Source: Hyphomonadaceae bacterium UKL13-1
Lineage (GTDB): Bacteria > Pseudomonadota > Alphaproteobacteria > Caulobacterales > Aquidulcibacteraceae
Direction of reading: 5' to 3'
Length of the DNA stretch: 64,000 bases
Assembly: GCA_001602435.1 (NCBI GenBank)
Contig: CP012156.1
Span: 3,045,898-3,109,897 of the forward strand
Below the pieces are notes generated by a model. The model searched no databases and was not told the origin of the DNA. It saw only the letters and a list, made by a program, of their open reading frames with translations. Numbering within the stretch: position 1 is the stretch's first letter; the number at the start of each line of letters is the position of its first letter. The position numbers and the translations under genes are program-made. Positions 43,964-53,341 of this stretch are shown piece by piece.

Positions 43964-45151
43964 TCAGGTGGGCGACAGGCCCAGCAAATGCCCCATATCT
44001 TTCAAGAAGATGCGGGCATGGGCCGCTGGCTTTGCACGCACCAATTCCTTGTTCATATAGGCCTGCCACGTCAGATATTGCACATCGGGATCAGCACACA
44101 TTTGGACAAAACGCTCCCGCCGCTTGTCGCTGCGGTACCAAAAATGCTGCATGATAGCCAAAACCCAGAAGACCTTGCCATGCGCCTTCATGAAGCGTTT
44201 GCGGGCGAGCTTGAGCGCAGAGACCTTGCCAGTTGCGAGCGCTTCGGACACCGCCGCAGCGGCCTCCCTGCCACAGACCATGGCATAATAAATGCCCTCA
44301 CCCGAAGACGGCGCGACTACGCCGGCAGCGTCGCCCGCCAGCAGAACATCGCGGCCATTATCCCAACGATCGAGAGGCTTTAGGGGAATAGGTGCGCCTT
44401 CGGTTCGCACAGTCTCATTGACATCTAGACCCGAAGCGGCGCGCAAATCCTTGATCGCACCGCGCAGGGAGAAGCCCTTTTGCGCACTACCAACGCCGAT
44501 GCTGGCCGTCGATCCATGCGGAAAAATCCAAGCATAAAAGTCTGGCGATAAATGGCCTTGATAATAGACATCGCAACGGCTGGGGTCGAAATCGCCGGAC
44601 AGAGTCTCGTGTACGGCGATAATCTCATGATAAGCAAAAACGCAGGGGATTTTCTCGGCACCCTTAATGGTTTGCTTGCCGACTTTGGAACGCGCCCCAT
44701 CTGCGCCGATGACATAGCGGGCGGTGACCTGTTGAGCATGGCCTTCACTATCGACGTAATGGATCACAGTTGGGCCATCAGCCTGATGCTCCAACCGCTC
44801 AAACTCACCCTTGCGACGTTCCGCACCCGACTTGGCAGCCCGTTCGCGCAAAAATTCATCGAACGTGTCGCGATTGACCATGCCGACGTAGCCGCCTTCA
44901 ATCGGCATATCAACGACCTTGCCGCTGGGCGCGATCATGCGCGCCGCGTTGGCGTGCGCGCACAATAATTGTGCTGGGATATCAAAGTCGCGCATCAGAC
45001 GGGGTGGAATAGCCCCGCCGCACGGCTTGATCCGGCCAGCCTTATCTAGCAGCAAAACACGATGACCTTGCACTGCAAGATCAGTCGCCGCGGTTGCGCC
45101 CGATGGGCCACCGCCAACGACTATGACATCAAATTCTGCCGGCTGTGCCAT
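43964..45151 (-). CDS. bchP: geranylgeranyl diphosphate/bacteriochlorophyll reductase BchP
   Basis: About 395 residues of the flavoprotein family that reduces the geranylgeranyl tail of bacteriochlorophyll to phytyl. The FAD-binding dinucleotide fold opens with VIVVGGGPSGATAATDLA. The second FAD motif is YVIGADGARSKVGK and the third DVLLAGDAAGVVAPSSGEGI. The ATG at 45151 is preceded by AAGGA and lies 4 bases after the upstream gene. A longer frame to 45286 overlaps that gene and is not used. Confidence 0.93.
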   Translation of the reverse strand: MAQPAEFDVIVVGGGPSGATAATDLAVQGHRVLLLDKAGRIKPCGGAIPPRLMRDFDIPAQLLCAHANAARMIAPSGKVVDMPIEGGYVGMVNRDTFDEFLRERAAKSGAERRKGEFERLEHQADGPTVIHYVDSEGHAQQVTARYVIGADGARSKVGKQTIKGAEKIPCVFAYHEIIAVHETLSGDFDPSRCDVYYQGHLSPDFYAWIFPHGSTASIGVGSAQKGFSLRGAIKDLRAASGLDVNETVRTEGAPIPLKPLDRWDNGRDVLLAGDAAGVVAPSSGEGIYYAMVCGREAAAAVSEALATGKVSALKLARKRFMKAHGKVFWVLAIMQHFWYRSDKRRERFVQMCADPDVQYLTWQAYMNKELVRAKPAAHARIFLKDMGHLLGLSPT

Positions 45152-45155
45152 CGTC

Positions 45156-46529
45156 TTATCCTTGTGCCATTGGGGAACCATGCCCGATGAGTTGGGTTGA
45201 GCCAGTTGCCTGCGCGCGGTCGCCGGATCTCTGGTGATCGAGGCGACTGGCAAGATAGGCGGAAACCAAGAAGAGGCCGGCCTCAATCACAAAGACGACG
45301 AGGAAGGCATGGCCGGTTTCCGGTAGCACGGCACGCAGACCGTCAACGCCCATCGCACCGAAAAAGCCACCAAGACCAAAGGCAATCGCTTGGGCCGCAC
45401 CCCAAATACCCATGCGGATACCAACCCGCGACTTCTGACCATTTCCCGCAAGTCCCATCATGGAACCGATGGCCGAAACGGCGAAGACCCCATTGGCAAA
45501 ACCCAACGCAAAGACTGTTGGTTTAATAGGCCAGCCCGGTCCGACTTCTGCTGCTGCGGCAAGAGCCAAGAGCGCGAGTGCGGAGCCTAGACACCCAAAG
45601 ATCGCCCAGGCCGCCATCCAGCTTTTGCCGGCGCGCGTGCTGCGCCCACCAATGGCCCCTGTAAGGATCATGCCCAATAGAACACCCATATTCTGCATGC
45701 CCGACATTTGGGTGGATTGGCCCGGCGTCATATTGAAAACCAAGCCGGCAAACGGCTCTAGAATCAGGTCTTGAGCGCTATAGGCCAACATCGACACAAA
45801 GACGAAAATCGAGAAATTACGCGCCAAGGGCTCCGCCCAAATTTCCTTTAGTGCTTGCCTGAACGGGACTGGCGGGCCCTCGTCTGCCTCTGGCTCAGCG
45901 GCAATGGGCTTGGCCCCCTTAGGCAATTCAATGCCATGGACAGCCGCCAATGTTATCAAGAAGGCACAACCTGCCACCCCCGTTGCCGCAAAGGCCAGAG
46001 CCTGCGCGCTAAACGGCTCAATCATTTTGCCAACCAAGATAGAGGAAATCACAATCCCCAAGATCATCATGACCCACGTGATCGAGGCAGCAGCGGGCCG
46101 CCGCTCTGGCGTTACGCGGGTTGCCAATAAGGCCAACAAAGATGTGCCAGATGCGCCAACGCCCATCCCAATCATCAAATAGGCCAGAACCGAAATCAAA
46201 AGACCAAGCACAGGCGTGCTGGCCAACATGAGAGCCGCGTTGGTTGCCCCTAAGGCCCCCAAGCACAGACAAGCCATGCCACCAATAATCCAAGGTGTAC
46301 GACGGCTTCCGAGGTCTGAACCATATCCCCAATGTGGACGGGTGATTTGTACCGCAAAGTGCAGGCCTACGAGGGCAGCAGGCAGCATCGCAGGCATAGC
46401 CATCTCAACCACCATGACGCGATTGAGTGTTGAAGTCGTCAGCGCGACGACGGCCCCAAGCGCACTTTGAACAAGCCCAAGCCGAGCAATACCGAGCCAA
46501 CCCAAGGGCTTGTGCGGAATTTGGGTCAT
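45156..46529 (-). CDS. BCH/PucC family transporter (bch2/ORF428-like)
   Basis: A 457-residue, 12-helix major-facilitator protein of the PucC/LhaA subgroup (ARLGLVQSALGAVVALTTSTLNRVMVVE at the N-terminus, GYGSDLGSRRTPWI in the first cytoplasmic loop). The position between bchG and bchP matches the ORF428 gene of purple bacteria, thought to help deliver bacteriochlorophyll or assemble antenna. It overlaps the bchG stop by four bases (ATGA). A second family member, lhaA, is encoded at 51074. Confidence 0.9.
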   Translation of the reverse strand: MTQIPHKPLGWLGIARLGLVQSALGAVVALTTSTLNRVMVVEMAMPAMLPAALVGLHFAVQITRPHWGYGSDLGSRRTPWIIGGMACLCLGALGATNAALMLASTPVLGLLISVLAYLMIGMGVGASGTSLLALLATRVTPERRPAAASITWVMMILGIVISSILVGKMIEPFSAQALAFAATGVAGCAFLITLAAVHGIELPKGAKPIAAEPEADEGPPVPFRQALKEIWAEPLARNFSIFVFVSMLAYSAQDLILEPFAGLVFNMTPGQSTQMSGMQNMGVLLGMILTGAIGGRSTRAGKSWMAAWAIFGCLGSALALLALAAAAEVGPGWPIKPTVFALGFANGVFAVSAIGSMMGLAGNGQKSRVGIRMGIWGAAQAIAFGLGGFFGAMGVDGLRAVLPETGHAFLVVFVIEAGLFLVSAYLASRLDHQRSGDRAQATGSTQLIGHGSPMAQG

Positions 46530-47440
46530 GCATTTCCTCCAAGCAGGGATCCGACGCCAATGGCGCTGACCAGCATTCCCAGCACATAGAGGCTAGTTCC
46601 AGTCGCATTGTACCAAGGCGTGTGCTTCAAAGGGTCGCTCAATAAGCGACGCATCAGCGCAAATTGGGCAAGCAGTGCGATCAGCACGCCACCGGCATAT
46701 GGCAAGAGCCCCCAATAGATGAGCAAGCCAATCACGACAGCCTGCGGCACCGCCATCACGAAACAAGCAAATCGCGCGGCACCGTCGACACCCATCACAA
46801 CCGGCAAGGACCGAAGGCCAAGTTGGCGGTCGCCCTCTACTGCCTTGAAGTCATTCAAAGTCATGATGCCGTGCGCGCCAGCGGCATAGAGGCCCGCGAG
46901 CAATAATATTTTTACGTCCGGCAGAGTCTGGGTGACAACGGCGGCCCCCGTAAACCACGTCAGCCCTTCATAGGAAAATCCGACAGAGGCCGGGCCCCAC
47001 AAACCGCTTTGCTTGAGGCGAAATGGCGGCGCGCTGTAGGCCCAAGCAAGCACGATGCCCAGCGCTGCGGCTACAAATACCCATAGTCCCAAAGTCGCCG
47101 CGAAAGACAAGGACACCACCGTCCAGACCATTGCGATCCATAAGCCCCAACGGCCGGGAATACGCCCAGAAGGGATCGGCCGATTAGGTTCGTTTATGGC
47201 GTCGACATGACGATCAAACCAGTCGTTCACGGCTTGACTAGTTGCACAAATCATCGGCCCGGCCAAAATTGCGCCCGCCAATGCCAGCGGCCACTTCTCT
47301 GAAAACGGGGCCCCAGAGGAGACGACTCCACACATGAAAGCCCACATGGGCGCAAACCACGTGATGGGCTTAAACAGCTCCAGCACCGCTTTGGGTGACG
47401 GCAGATTGGATCGCACCGAGGGAGCTATTGTCTCATTCAT
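46526..47440 (-). CDS. bchG: bacteriochlorophyll synthase BchG
   Basis: A 304-residue UbiA-type membrane prenyltransferase that attaches the geranylgeranyl or phytyl tail to bacteriochlorophyllide. The first Asp-rich motif is NDWFDRHVDAINEPNRPIPS and the second is around LNDFKAVEGDRQLG. Eight or so membrane helices are seen. It is the first gene of the leftward operon. The ATG at 47440 has no ribosome site and falls at the predicted transcription start, so the message may be leaderless. Confidence 0.94.
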   Translation of the reverse strand: MNETIAPSVRSNLPSPKAVLELFKPITWFAPMWAFMCGVVSSGAPFSEKWPLALAGAILAGPMICATSQAVNDWFDRHVDAINEPNRPIPSGRIPGRWGLWIAMVWTVVSLSFAATLGLWVFVAAALGIVLAWAYSAPPFRLKQSGLWGPASVGFSYEGLTWFTGAAVVTQTLPDVKILLLAGLYAAGAHGIMTLNDFKAVEGDRQLGLRSLPVVMGVDGAARFACFVMAVPQAVVIGLLIYWGLLPYAGGVLIALLAQFALMRRLLSDPLKHTPWYNATGTSLYVLGMLVSAIGVGSLLGGNA

Positions 47441-47446
47441 AGGGCG

Positions 47447-47487
47447 AGCCTATGTTGGACACTTAAAAGTGTCAATTAAAATCGACA
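47447..47487 (-). promoter_or_regulatory. bchG promoter with PpsR/CrtJ box
   Basis: A perfect TGTC-N10-GACA palindrome lies at 47470-47487, the consensus bound by PpsR/CrtJ repressors. On the minus strand its right half is part of TTGACA (-35, 47475-47470), which sits 17 bases from TAGGCT (-10-like, 47452-47447). Repressor binding would block polymerase. A second palindrome, GACACTT-AA-AAGTGTC (47458-47473), overlaps it. Confidence 0.72.
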
Positions 47488-47625
47488 CTAAATGGCTTTG
47501 ACAGTGCGCTGAAAAAAGGCTGCATTTTCAATGCAAATAGGCGCTTAACCGGGGCATACTTAGACTTTTGCCCGAAAGGACTTGCTACTTATTGCCACAT
47601 TGATTGGTGAAGGTGTAGCTGCGGC

Positions 47626-49056
47626 CTACTGGCCGTCATCCTCAAAATTGCCAATTCCAAAACGATGGAGCTTGGAATAAAGGCTTTGTCGGCTTACACC
47701 TAAAATCTCAGCCGCCGAGGCGCGGTTATTACCCGTCAGATCAAGGGCAGCTTCGATACAAAGTCGCTCAACAAAATCTGTTGTATCGCGGACGATTTCC
47801 TTCAGAGAAACACGGCCTACCAATTCACTCATGTCAGCCGGTGAACGAACCAGCTCTAGTGGCTGTTGGCCACGCTCCATCTCACGGCGGGTAACGCGTC
47901 GGATGCTAAAGCCATAGAAGCCATCTTCGCCTTCGGTAACCGATACCGCGCAGACTTCAACATCTTCCAACTCACCAAATTGGGTTTGCAAGACAGTCGG
48001 GAAATTGCGGACAACGCCATACTTCACAAGGTTTTCGAGAAGGATGTTGCGGTCAACACCAGGACGCCCCAAAAACCGTGTCAATGTTTCGCCATTTGCT
48101 TGCTCAGGCGTTGGTAAATGTACGAGATCGAGGAAAGCGGAGTTTTCCGTGAGAATGTTCAATTCGCGATCAGTGACCACGAGGCCGTCTGGCAAAAGAT
48201 TGATCGCCGCCAACATGCGGTGGTTGCTGTCTACCGCAATAGGCTCTGACCGCTCGGCTGGAACCAACCGAACCAAGAAGTGCATGCTGCGGTCCTGCCG
48301 AAACAGGGAAGCACTCACATTCAGCTGTCGACCATTAGATGTAAGATTCGTTTGCGGCGCTGCGCGGCTGGTTGATGCCTGTGCGACCGAAAGAAGTGAC
48401 GCAGCATCTTCTTGATTTTGTACCGCAAAAAGGCGTGAAAATGGCTTGCCCACAAGCGATCCATCTCCACCGATCAAGCGATCTGCAGCTGGATTTGCCT
48501 CTGCAACACGACGGGTGGACCCATCAATAATCAGAACCGCTTCGCTCGTCGATTGAAACAGCATGCGGTAGCGTGATTCAGACGTACGCATCCTCGCATA
48601 GTCTCGCTCCATCGATTGCTGTGCTTGCAGCAATCGTTGTTGCAAAACCGACGCGGCACGATGGTCGCGGCCAATCGCGATAATTCGACCGTCATCCCCG
48701 GTTCCCACGGCAACATAGCGCAAAGAAACAGAGTCGCCCCGCCGAGATGGGTGGTTGAGCTCCCGCCAACGGATCGCCTTGTCTGATGCAGCATCTCGCA
48801 GCATCTCTTCGACCTTTGGACGGCTATCTTGAGTTACCGTATCGGACCAAGGCTTGTTGACCCAGCTTTCGAAGTCATCGAGCTGCAGGTCTGAATTGCC
48901 GACCGCCAGATCGCAGATCACGCCGTCACGATCTATAACGATCGCTACGTCCCCGCCAGCGGCGAGAACCTTTACCGCAATCGAAGCCTCTAAGTCACCA
49001 AGCGCTGCGGGTTGCAGCAATGGGCCGAAGTTTTGATTGGGGGGGCGATGTTCCAT
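47626..49056 (-). CDS. ppsR: photosynthesis gene repressor PpsR/CrtJ
   Basis: A 476-residue transcriptional repressor of photosynthesis genes. Three PAS-type domains cover about 25-135, 160-270 and 280-390. A C-terminal Fis-type helix-turn-helix follows (ASAAEILGVSRQSLYSKLHRFGI). Only three cysteines occur: C48, C369 and C433, the last in the HTH helix where the redox-active cysteine of characterised homologues sits. It follows the aerR-like gene by 35 bases and is co-transcribed with it. Confidence 0.93.
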   Translation of the reverse strand: MEHRPPNQNFGPLLQPAALGDLEASIAVKVLAAGGDVAIVIDRDGVICDLAVGNSDLQLDDFESWVNKPWSDTVTQDSRPKVEEMLRDAASDKAIRWRELNHPSRRGDSVSLRYVAVGTGDDGRIIAIGRDHRAASVLQQRLLQAQQSMERDYARMRTSESRYRMLFQSTSEAVLIIDGSTRRVAEANPAADRLIGGDGSLVGKPFSRLFAVQNQEDAASLLSVAQASTSRAAPQTNLTSNGRQLNVSASLFRQDRSMHFLVRLVPAERSEPIAVDSNHRMLAAINLLPDGLVVTDRELNILTENSAFLDLVHLPTPEQANGETLTRFLGRPGVDRNILLENLVKYGVVRNFPTVLQTQFGELEDVEVCAVSVTEGEDGFYGFSIRRVTRREMERGQQPLELVRSPADMSELVGRVSLKEIVRDTTDFVERLCIEAALDLTGNNRASAAEILGVSRQSLYSKLHRFGIGNFEDDGQ

Positions 49057-49091
49057 TTGTGCGTTGATAACCTTGAAACTAGCATAGACGA

Positions 49092-50003
49092 TTAATGCCG
49101 GTGGGTGTGCTCGTATATGACTGTTTCAGCGATTGCGATAGCTTCTCTGCCGTCACTAGCAGAGAAATCGGCCCCGATGCTTGCGGCCAGTTCGGGCCGC
49201 CCAACAATGTGACTTCCTCCAACCAACACGAGAATATGGCGATTGTGTGAGACTTTTCGTACCTGACGGATCAATTCTTTGACAAATGGGACCTGAGCCT
49301 CGGAAGAAATGCCGATTCCGAGGATATGGAAGCTCTCACTGCCCACAATAGCCAAGACGTCATTGATCCGGGAATTGGGTTCGCACAGGGTTCTCCAGCC
49401 CGCCCGTTTAAACAATTCGTCCACCATGCGGATGCCAAAGCTATGCATCTCACCTGCAGGCGTCACAAAAAGACCCGACGCCAAATCTGCGCGAACATCT
49501 TCTTCGTTGCGATAGGTATCGCTTAATCGGTTCAGAAGCGTCTGCATCCGACCAAGGCCGATTGTGACGTCTGAAAATGTTGCCGTGTCATCTTCCCACA
49601 TCGCGCCCAAATGCCGCGCAGCAGGTGCCATAAGGTCTACATAGACTTCATCCAGACGCATACCCGAGTTCAGATAAGCATGAAGGATCGATTCCACATC
49701 ATCCACTTCATGCGTGAGCAATATGTGGGCGAGATCCACGATGGCATTCTGCCCCAACTCCTTGCTCGTAGCCTGACTGTTGTTTTGTTCGCGATGGGTT
49801 TTATGGGCCAGCATGAGGCGCGGAATAATGTCACCTTCAACCATTTGCGCCAGCAGCTCCATAATCTTCACATCGGTAGATTTTTCCGTGACCTGTCCGT
49901 GTGCTGTTTCGGATGAGTTCCAAGCCGACGTCGAGCTCTGCTTGATGTCCTCTTGGTCGGGGCTTCTGGGGTCCAGGTGCACCAAGGTGTCTTGATTGGA
50001 CAT
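49092..50003 (-). CDS. AerR/PpaA-type B12-binding antirepressor
   Basis: 303 residues. A helical cap domain (about 90-175, with HLGAMWEDDTATFSDVTIGL) precedes a B12-binding Rossmann domain that opens with GEMHSFGIRMVDELFKRAG, where the histidine can ligate cobalt, and continues to VGGSHIV. Such proteins sense light through cobalamin and modulate PpsR/CrtJ. It is first in the operon with ppsR, and GGAGAAG precedes the ATG. aerR and ppaA names are both used for this group, so no symbol is forced. Confidence 0.9.
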   Translation of the reverse strand: MSNQDTLVHLDPRSPDQEDIKQSSTSAWNSSETAHGQVTEKSTDVKIMELLAQMVEGDIIPRLMLAHKTHREQNNSQATSKELGQNAIVDLAHILLTHEVDDVESILHAYLNSGMRLDEVYVDLMAPAARHLGAMWEDDTATFSDVTIGLGRMQTLLNRLSDTYRNEEDVRADLASGLFVTPAGEMHSFGIRMVDELFKRAGWRTLCEPNSRINDVLAIVGSESFHILGIGISSEAQVPFVKELIRQVRKVSHNRHILVLVGGSHIVGRPELAASIGADFSASDGREAIAIAETVIYEHTHRH

Positions 50004-50486
50004 TTGCTTCTCCAGGTAGTTTTCGGAGTCACACCGTCTCGTACGCGTCCAGCTACGCGCTGCCCCCTGTTGTTAGTTCCCGCCTTACGAGGAAAACAGT
50101 CATCAGGTCATCCCAAACCAGAGCAGGTGCCCTTTTGCTAAAGCTTTTTCTGACCTCTGGTTTTGTAAGCTTACACGAAGATTCAATATGAGCCAGAGCC
50201 AAATTAAAAATTTTATCCCCAAATGTCAAAAAGTGTCAGTTTTATTAGGCGTCCAAATAACTTGACAATCAAGGGGGGCGTGCGAAACTGCGGGATGGCG
50301 TGGGCATTTTTCGCCGGACGTCACCGGAAATCACGAATGCAATCCTTGCATACCTTATTAAAATCAACAGCTTCGCATTCATTTTGCGAGTGCGAAGCTG
50401 CGCCTGCGATAGAGCATGGTGCGAGGCACAAAGGGTTTCATTCAGTGGAGATTTTCAGCGCAGATCAAGCTGGTGTTGACTGTGTT
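50004..50486. promoter_or_regulatory. divergent control region between aerR-ppsR and bchF
   Basis: About 480 bases. It contains a perfect 12-base palindrome TGTAAGCTTACA (50164-50175); the word AAGTGTCAGTT (50231-50241), shared with the bchG and TetR promoters; and CGTC-N10-GACA (50250-50267), one mismatch from a PpsR box. The last again overlaps a TTGACA -35 (50262-50267). The matching -10 is weak. If this promoter is right, bchF has an untranslated leader of about 190-220 bases. The open frame through it (from 50223) is judged non-coding. Confidence 0.5.
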
Positions 50487-51077
50487 TTGTCCAACCTACC
50501 CGTCAGTTCAGCATCAACGGTGGCCGCAGAACGGTCTAAATCGCCGAGAAAACCCTTGTACACGCCCGAACAAAGGGCGCGGCGCGATGCGACGCCTTGG
50601 ACTTTGGTTCAAGCTATTTTAGCACCGCTACAATTTCTGGTTTTCCTAATCAGCTTAGGCTTGGTTGCTTATTATCTCACCACTGGAAAGGGGTATGAGG
50701 CCGCCACAGCGTCCATCCTGATCAAGACATTCTTGCTCTATACCATCATGATTACGGGGTCGATTTGGGAAAAGGTTGTCTTCGATGAATGGCTCTTTGT
50801 TGAGGCCTTTTTCTGGGAAGACGTCTTTTCGATGTTGGTCCTCGCACTTCAGACACTTTATGTCGTTGCCCTCCTGAAGGGCTGGTGGACGCCGGAGCAA
50901 CAAGTCTACATCGCGGTCGCCGCCTATGGGACCTATCTAGTCAATGCCGCGCAATTCCTATGGAAGCTGCGCGTTGCCCGCCTTGAAGGCAAGAAAAATG
51001 ACGCGGGTTCGCAGAGCGGGCAAATGTCACCTTCAATGACGGCCCCAGGCACCAATTGGGCAGGGCAGCAATCATGA
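50487..51077 (+). CDS. bchF: 3-vinyl bacteriochlorophyllide hydratase BchF
   Basis: A membrane enzyme that hydrates the C3 vinyl group in bacteriochlorophyll a synthesis. The family core begins with PLYTPEQRARRDATPWTLVQAILAPLQF and includes KVVFDEWLFVEAFFWEDVFS. Four or so membrane helices are seen. The start is uncertain: TTG at 50487 or GTG at 50520 give family-like length, while the frame is open up to 50223. It overlaps lhaA by four bases. Its usual followers bchN, bchB, bchH, bchL and bchM are absent. Confidence 0.88.
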   Translation: MSNLPVSSASTVAAERSKSPRKPLYTPEQRARRDATPWTLVQAILAPLQFLVFLISLGLVAYYLTTGKGYEAATASILIKTFLLYTIMITGSIWEKVVFDEWLFVEAFFWEDVFSMLVLALQTLYVVALLKGWWTPEQQVYIAVAAYGTYLVNAAQFLWKLRVARLEGKKNDAGSQSGQMSPSMTAPGTNWAGQQS

Positions 51078-52540
51078 CACCTCAGGCCCAAAAAATTGCG
51101 GATGCGTGGCGACAGCTGATTGTAAGTATGCTGCCCTTTGCGGACTCAGCTAGCAAGGATCTGCCGATTAGTCGGCTTTTGCGCTTATCCTTGTTCCAAA
51201 TTTCCACTGGTATGGCCGCCGTCTTGTTAACCGGGACGCTCAATCGAGTTATGATTGTTGAGCTGGGTGTGAGTGGCACTTTGGTCGCTTTAATGGTGTC
51301 GCTGCCGCTTTTGTTTGCGCCCTTGCGCGCGCTGATCGGCTATAAGTCCGACACGCATAAGTCCTATTTGGGCTGGCGTCGTGCGCCTTACATTTTTATG
51401 GGCACGATCGCGCAATACGGTGGTCTAGCGATCATGCCGTTCGCACTGCTGATCCTGTCAGGCGATGGGCGTGGGCCGATCATCTTTGGACACATCGGAG
51501 CGGCACTGGCTTTCTTGCTTGTCGGCGCTGGTATGCACACCACACAAACCGCTGGCCTGGCCTTGGCGACTGACCTCGCGACAGACGAGACTCGGCCACG
51601 CGTCGTCGCACTTCTTTATGTCATGCTCTTAGTTGGCATGTTGATTTCATCCTTGGTTTTGGGCGGTTTGTTGGTGGACTTCAACGCCATGCGCTTGATC
51701 CAAGTCATCCAAGGTGCTGCGGTTGTCTCGTTGGTTTTCAATACAGTCGCGGTGTGGAAGCAGGAAGCTCGCAATCCAACCCTAACAGCGCCAGACCGCG
51801 AGCGGCCCGTCTTTAAAGAACAATGGAACTTGCTCATGCAGCAAGGGCGTACGGTGCGCCTCTTGGTTTCCACAGGCCTCGGTGCCGGTGCTTTTGCGAT
51901 GCAAGATGTCCTATTAGAGCCCTATGGCGCTGAAGTTCTGGGGATGAATGTCGGTTCTACGACTGCCTTGACCGCGCTTTGGGCTGCAGGGACTTTGACC
52001 GGATTTGCGTTTGCCTCCCAACAACTCAGCCGAGAAGGCGAAGCGCATCGGCTCGCAGGTTATGGCGCACTTATTGGCATTGTAGCTTTTGCCTGTGTCA
52101 TTTTCGCCGGGGCAATCTCCTTGACCCCCCTCTTCTGCTTAGGCGTGATGGGGATCGGCCTGGGTGGCGGCCTGTTTTCAATTGGCACGCTAACCGCTGC
52201 CATGGCTTTAGCTGGTGACGGCCAGCAGTCCGGCCTTGCCCTCGGGGCGTGGGGCGGTGTGCAGGCGACAGCCGCGGGCCTTGGCATCGCGCTTGGCGGC
52301 GGCATTCGCGATTTTGGTGCCCAATTGTCTGTTTCTGGGGCCTTGGGACCAGCCTTCAGTGGCCAAGCTACAAGCTATGGCATTGTCTATCATTTGGAAA
52401 TCGGACTGCTGTTTGCAGCTCTCGTGGCGATCGGTCCGCTCGCCAAGCACGCGCCGGGCACATCGAAAATTCGTGAAGCACAGGAACTTAACAACACACG
52501 GGAGCGCCGCTTTGGGCTCTCGGAATTCCCAACACTCTAA
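51074..52540 (+). CDS. lhaA: light-harvesting complex assembly protein LhaA (PucC family)
   Basis: About 488 residues and 12 membrane helices of the BCH/PucC major-facilitator group. RLSLFQISTGMAAVLLTGTLNRVMIVELG lies at the N-terminus and GYKSDTHKSYLGWRRAPYIFMG in the first loop. It assists assembly of the core antenna around the reaction centre. The ATG at 51074 overlaps the bchF stop. The position directly before puhA is the conserved place for lhaA. Confidence 0.93.
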   Translation: MTPQAQKIADAWRQLIVSMLPFADSASKDLPISRLLRLSLFQISTGMAAVLLTGTLNRVMIVELGVSGTLVALMVSLPLLFAPLRALIGYKSDTHKSYLGWRRAPYIFMGTIAQYGGLAIMPFALLILSGDGRGPIIFGHIGAALAFLLVGAGMHTTQTAGLALATDLATDETRPRVVALLYVMLLVGMLISSLVLGGLLVDFNAMRLIQVIQGAAVVSLVFNTVAVWKQEARNPTLTAPDRERPVFKEQWNLLMQQGRTVRLLVSTGLGAGAFAMQDVLLEPYGAEVLGMNVGSTTALTALWAAGTLTGFAFASQQLSREGEAHRLAGYGALIGIVAFACVIFAGAISLTPLFCLGVMGIGLGGGLFSIGTLTAAMALAGDGQQSGLALGAWGGVQATAAGLGIALGGGIRDFGAQLSVSGALGPAFSGQATSYGIVYHLEIGLLFAALVAIGPLAKHAPGTSKIREAQELNNTRERRFGLSEFPTL

Positions 52541-52558
52541 CTAAGATGGAGAAGTGAC

Positions 52559-53341
52559 ATGTATAACCAATATTTCGCGGGGACCGTGGATGTCACAGAG
52601 ATAGTTCTCTATCTCTTCTTTGGCTTTTTCCTCCTGTTGGTACTTTACCTATTGCGCGAAGGCCGGCGCGAAGGTTTCCCACTGGAACATGATGTTACTG
52701 GCGCTTTGGAATCGACCCCAGGCGGTTTGTTTCCATCTACGCCAAAGACCTTCAATCTGCCTAACGGCAGCAAGTTGGTGAAGCCAGACGACTCGCGCGA
52801 CACTCATGCGACTCAGTTTAAGCGCACGGCCCCTTGGGCTGGTTCGCCAATTGAGCCCGATGGCAATCCCTTATCAGCCGGCATTGGTCCCGGCGCTTAT
52901 GCCATGCGCGCGGATAAGCCAGACATGACTAATCATGGCACAACGCGCCTTGCACCGCTTCGGCTCGCGACAGATTATTCGATCGACAAGAAGGATCCAG
53001 ACCTGCGCGGCTTTGCTTTGGTGGGTCTCGACGGTTCATCTGCTGGGGTGATTAACGACATTTGGGTAGATCGGGCCGAATTCCTAGTCCGCTATCTCGA
53101 AGTTGATGTCACCCCAGAAGGTGGGCCTGCTAAACATGTGCTCGTTCCGATGACCATGTGCGTCGTCCAGAAGAACCTCAAGCGGGTTCGCCTCGATGCT
53201 GTCCTAGGGAACCAAGTTGCAGGTGCGCCAACTCTGGCAAATCCAGATCAAGTAACCTTGCTGGAAGAAGAAAAGATCACTGGCTACTTTGGTGCTGGCT
53301 ATCTCTATTCCACGCCCGCCCGCTCGGAACCATTGATATGA
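52559..53341 (+). CDS. puhA: photosynthetic reaction centre H subunit
   Basis: 260 residues. A single N-terminal membrane helix (ITEIVLYLFFGFFLLLVLYLL-like, about 12-32) is followed by the REGRREGFPLE junction and a cytoplasmic PRC-barrel domain (GVINDIWVDRAEFLVRYLEV). It caps the L and M subunits and guides protons to the secondary quinone. GGAG precedes the ATG. L and M genes are not in the window. Confidence 0.95.
   Translation: MYNQYFAGTVDVTEIVLYLFFGFFLLLVLYLLREGRREGFPLEHDVTGALESTPGGLFPSTPKTFNLPNGSKLVKPDDSRDTHATQFKRTAPWAGSPIEPDGNPLSAGIGPGAYAMRADKPDMTNHGTTRLAPLRLATDYSIDKKDPDLRGFALVGLDGSSAGVINDIWVDRAEFLVRYLEVDVTPEGGPAKHVLVPMTMCVVQKNLKRVRLDAVLGNQVAGAPTLANPDQVTLLEEEKITGYFGAGYLYSTPARSEPLI

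Noticed and set aside
50223..50486. N-terminal extension of bchF
   Set aside because: No similarity to the family, holds promoter-like elements, and would make the protein about 90-100 residues too long.
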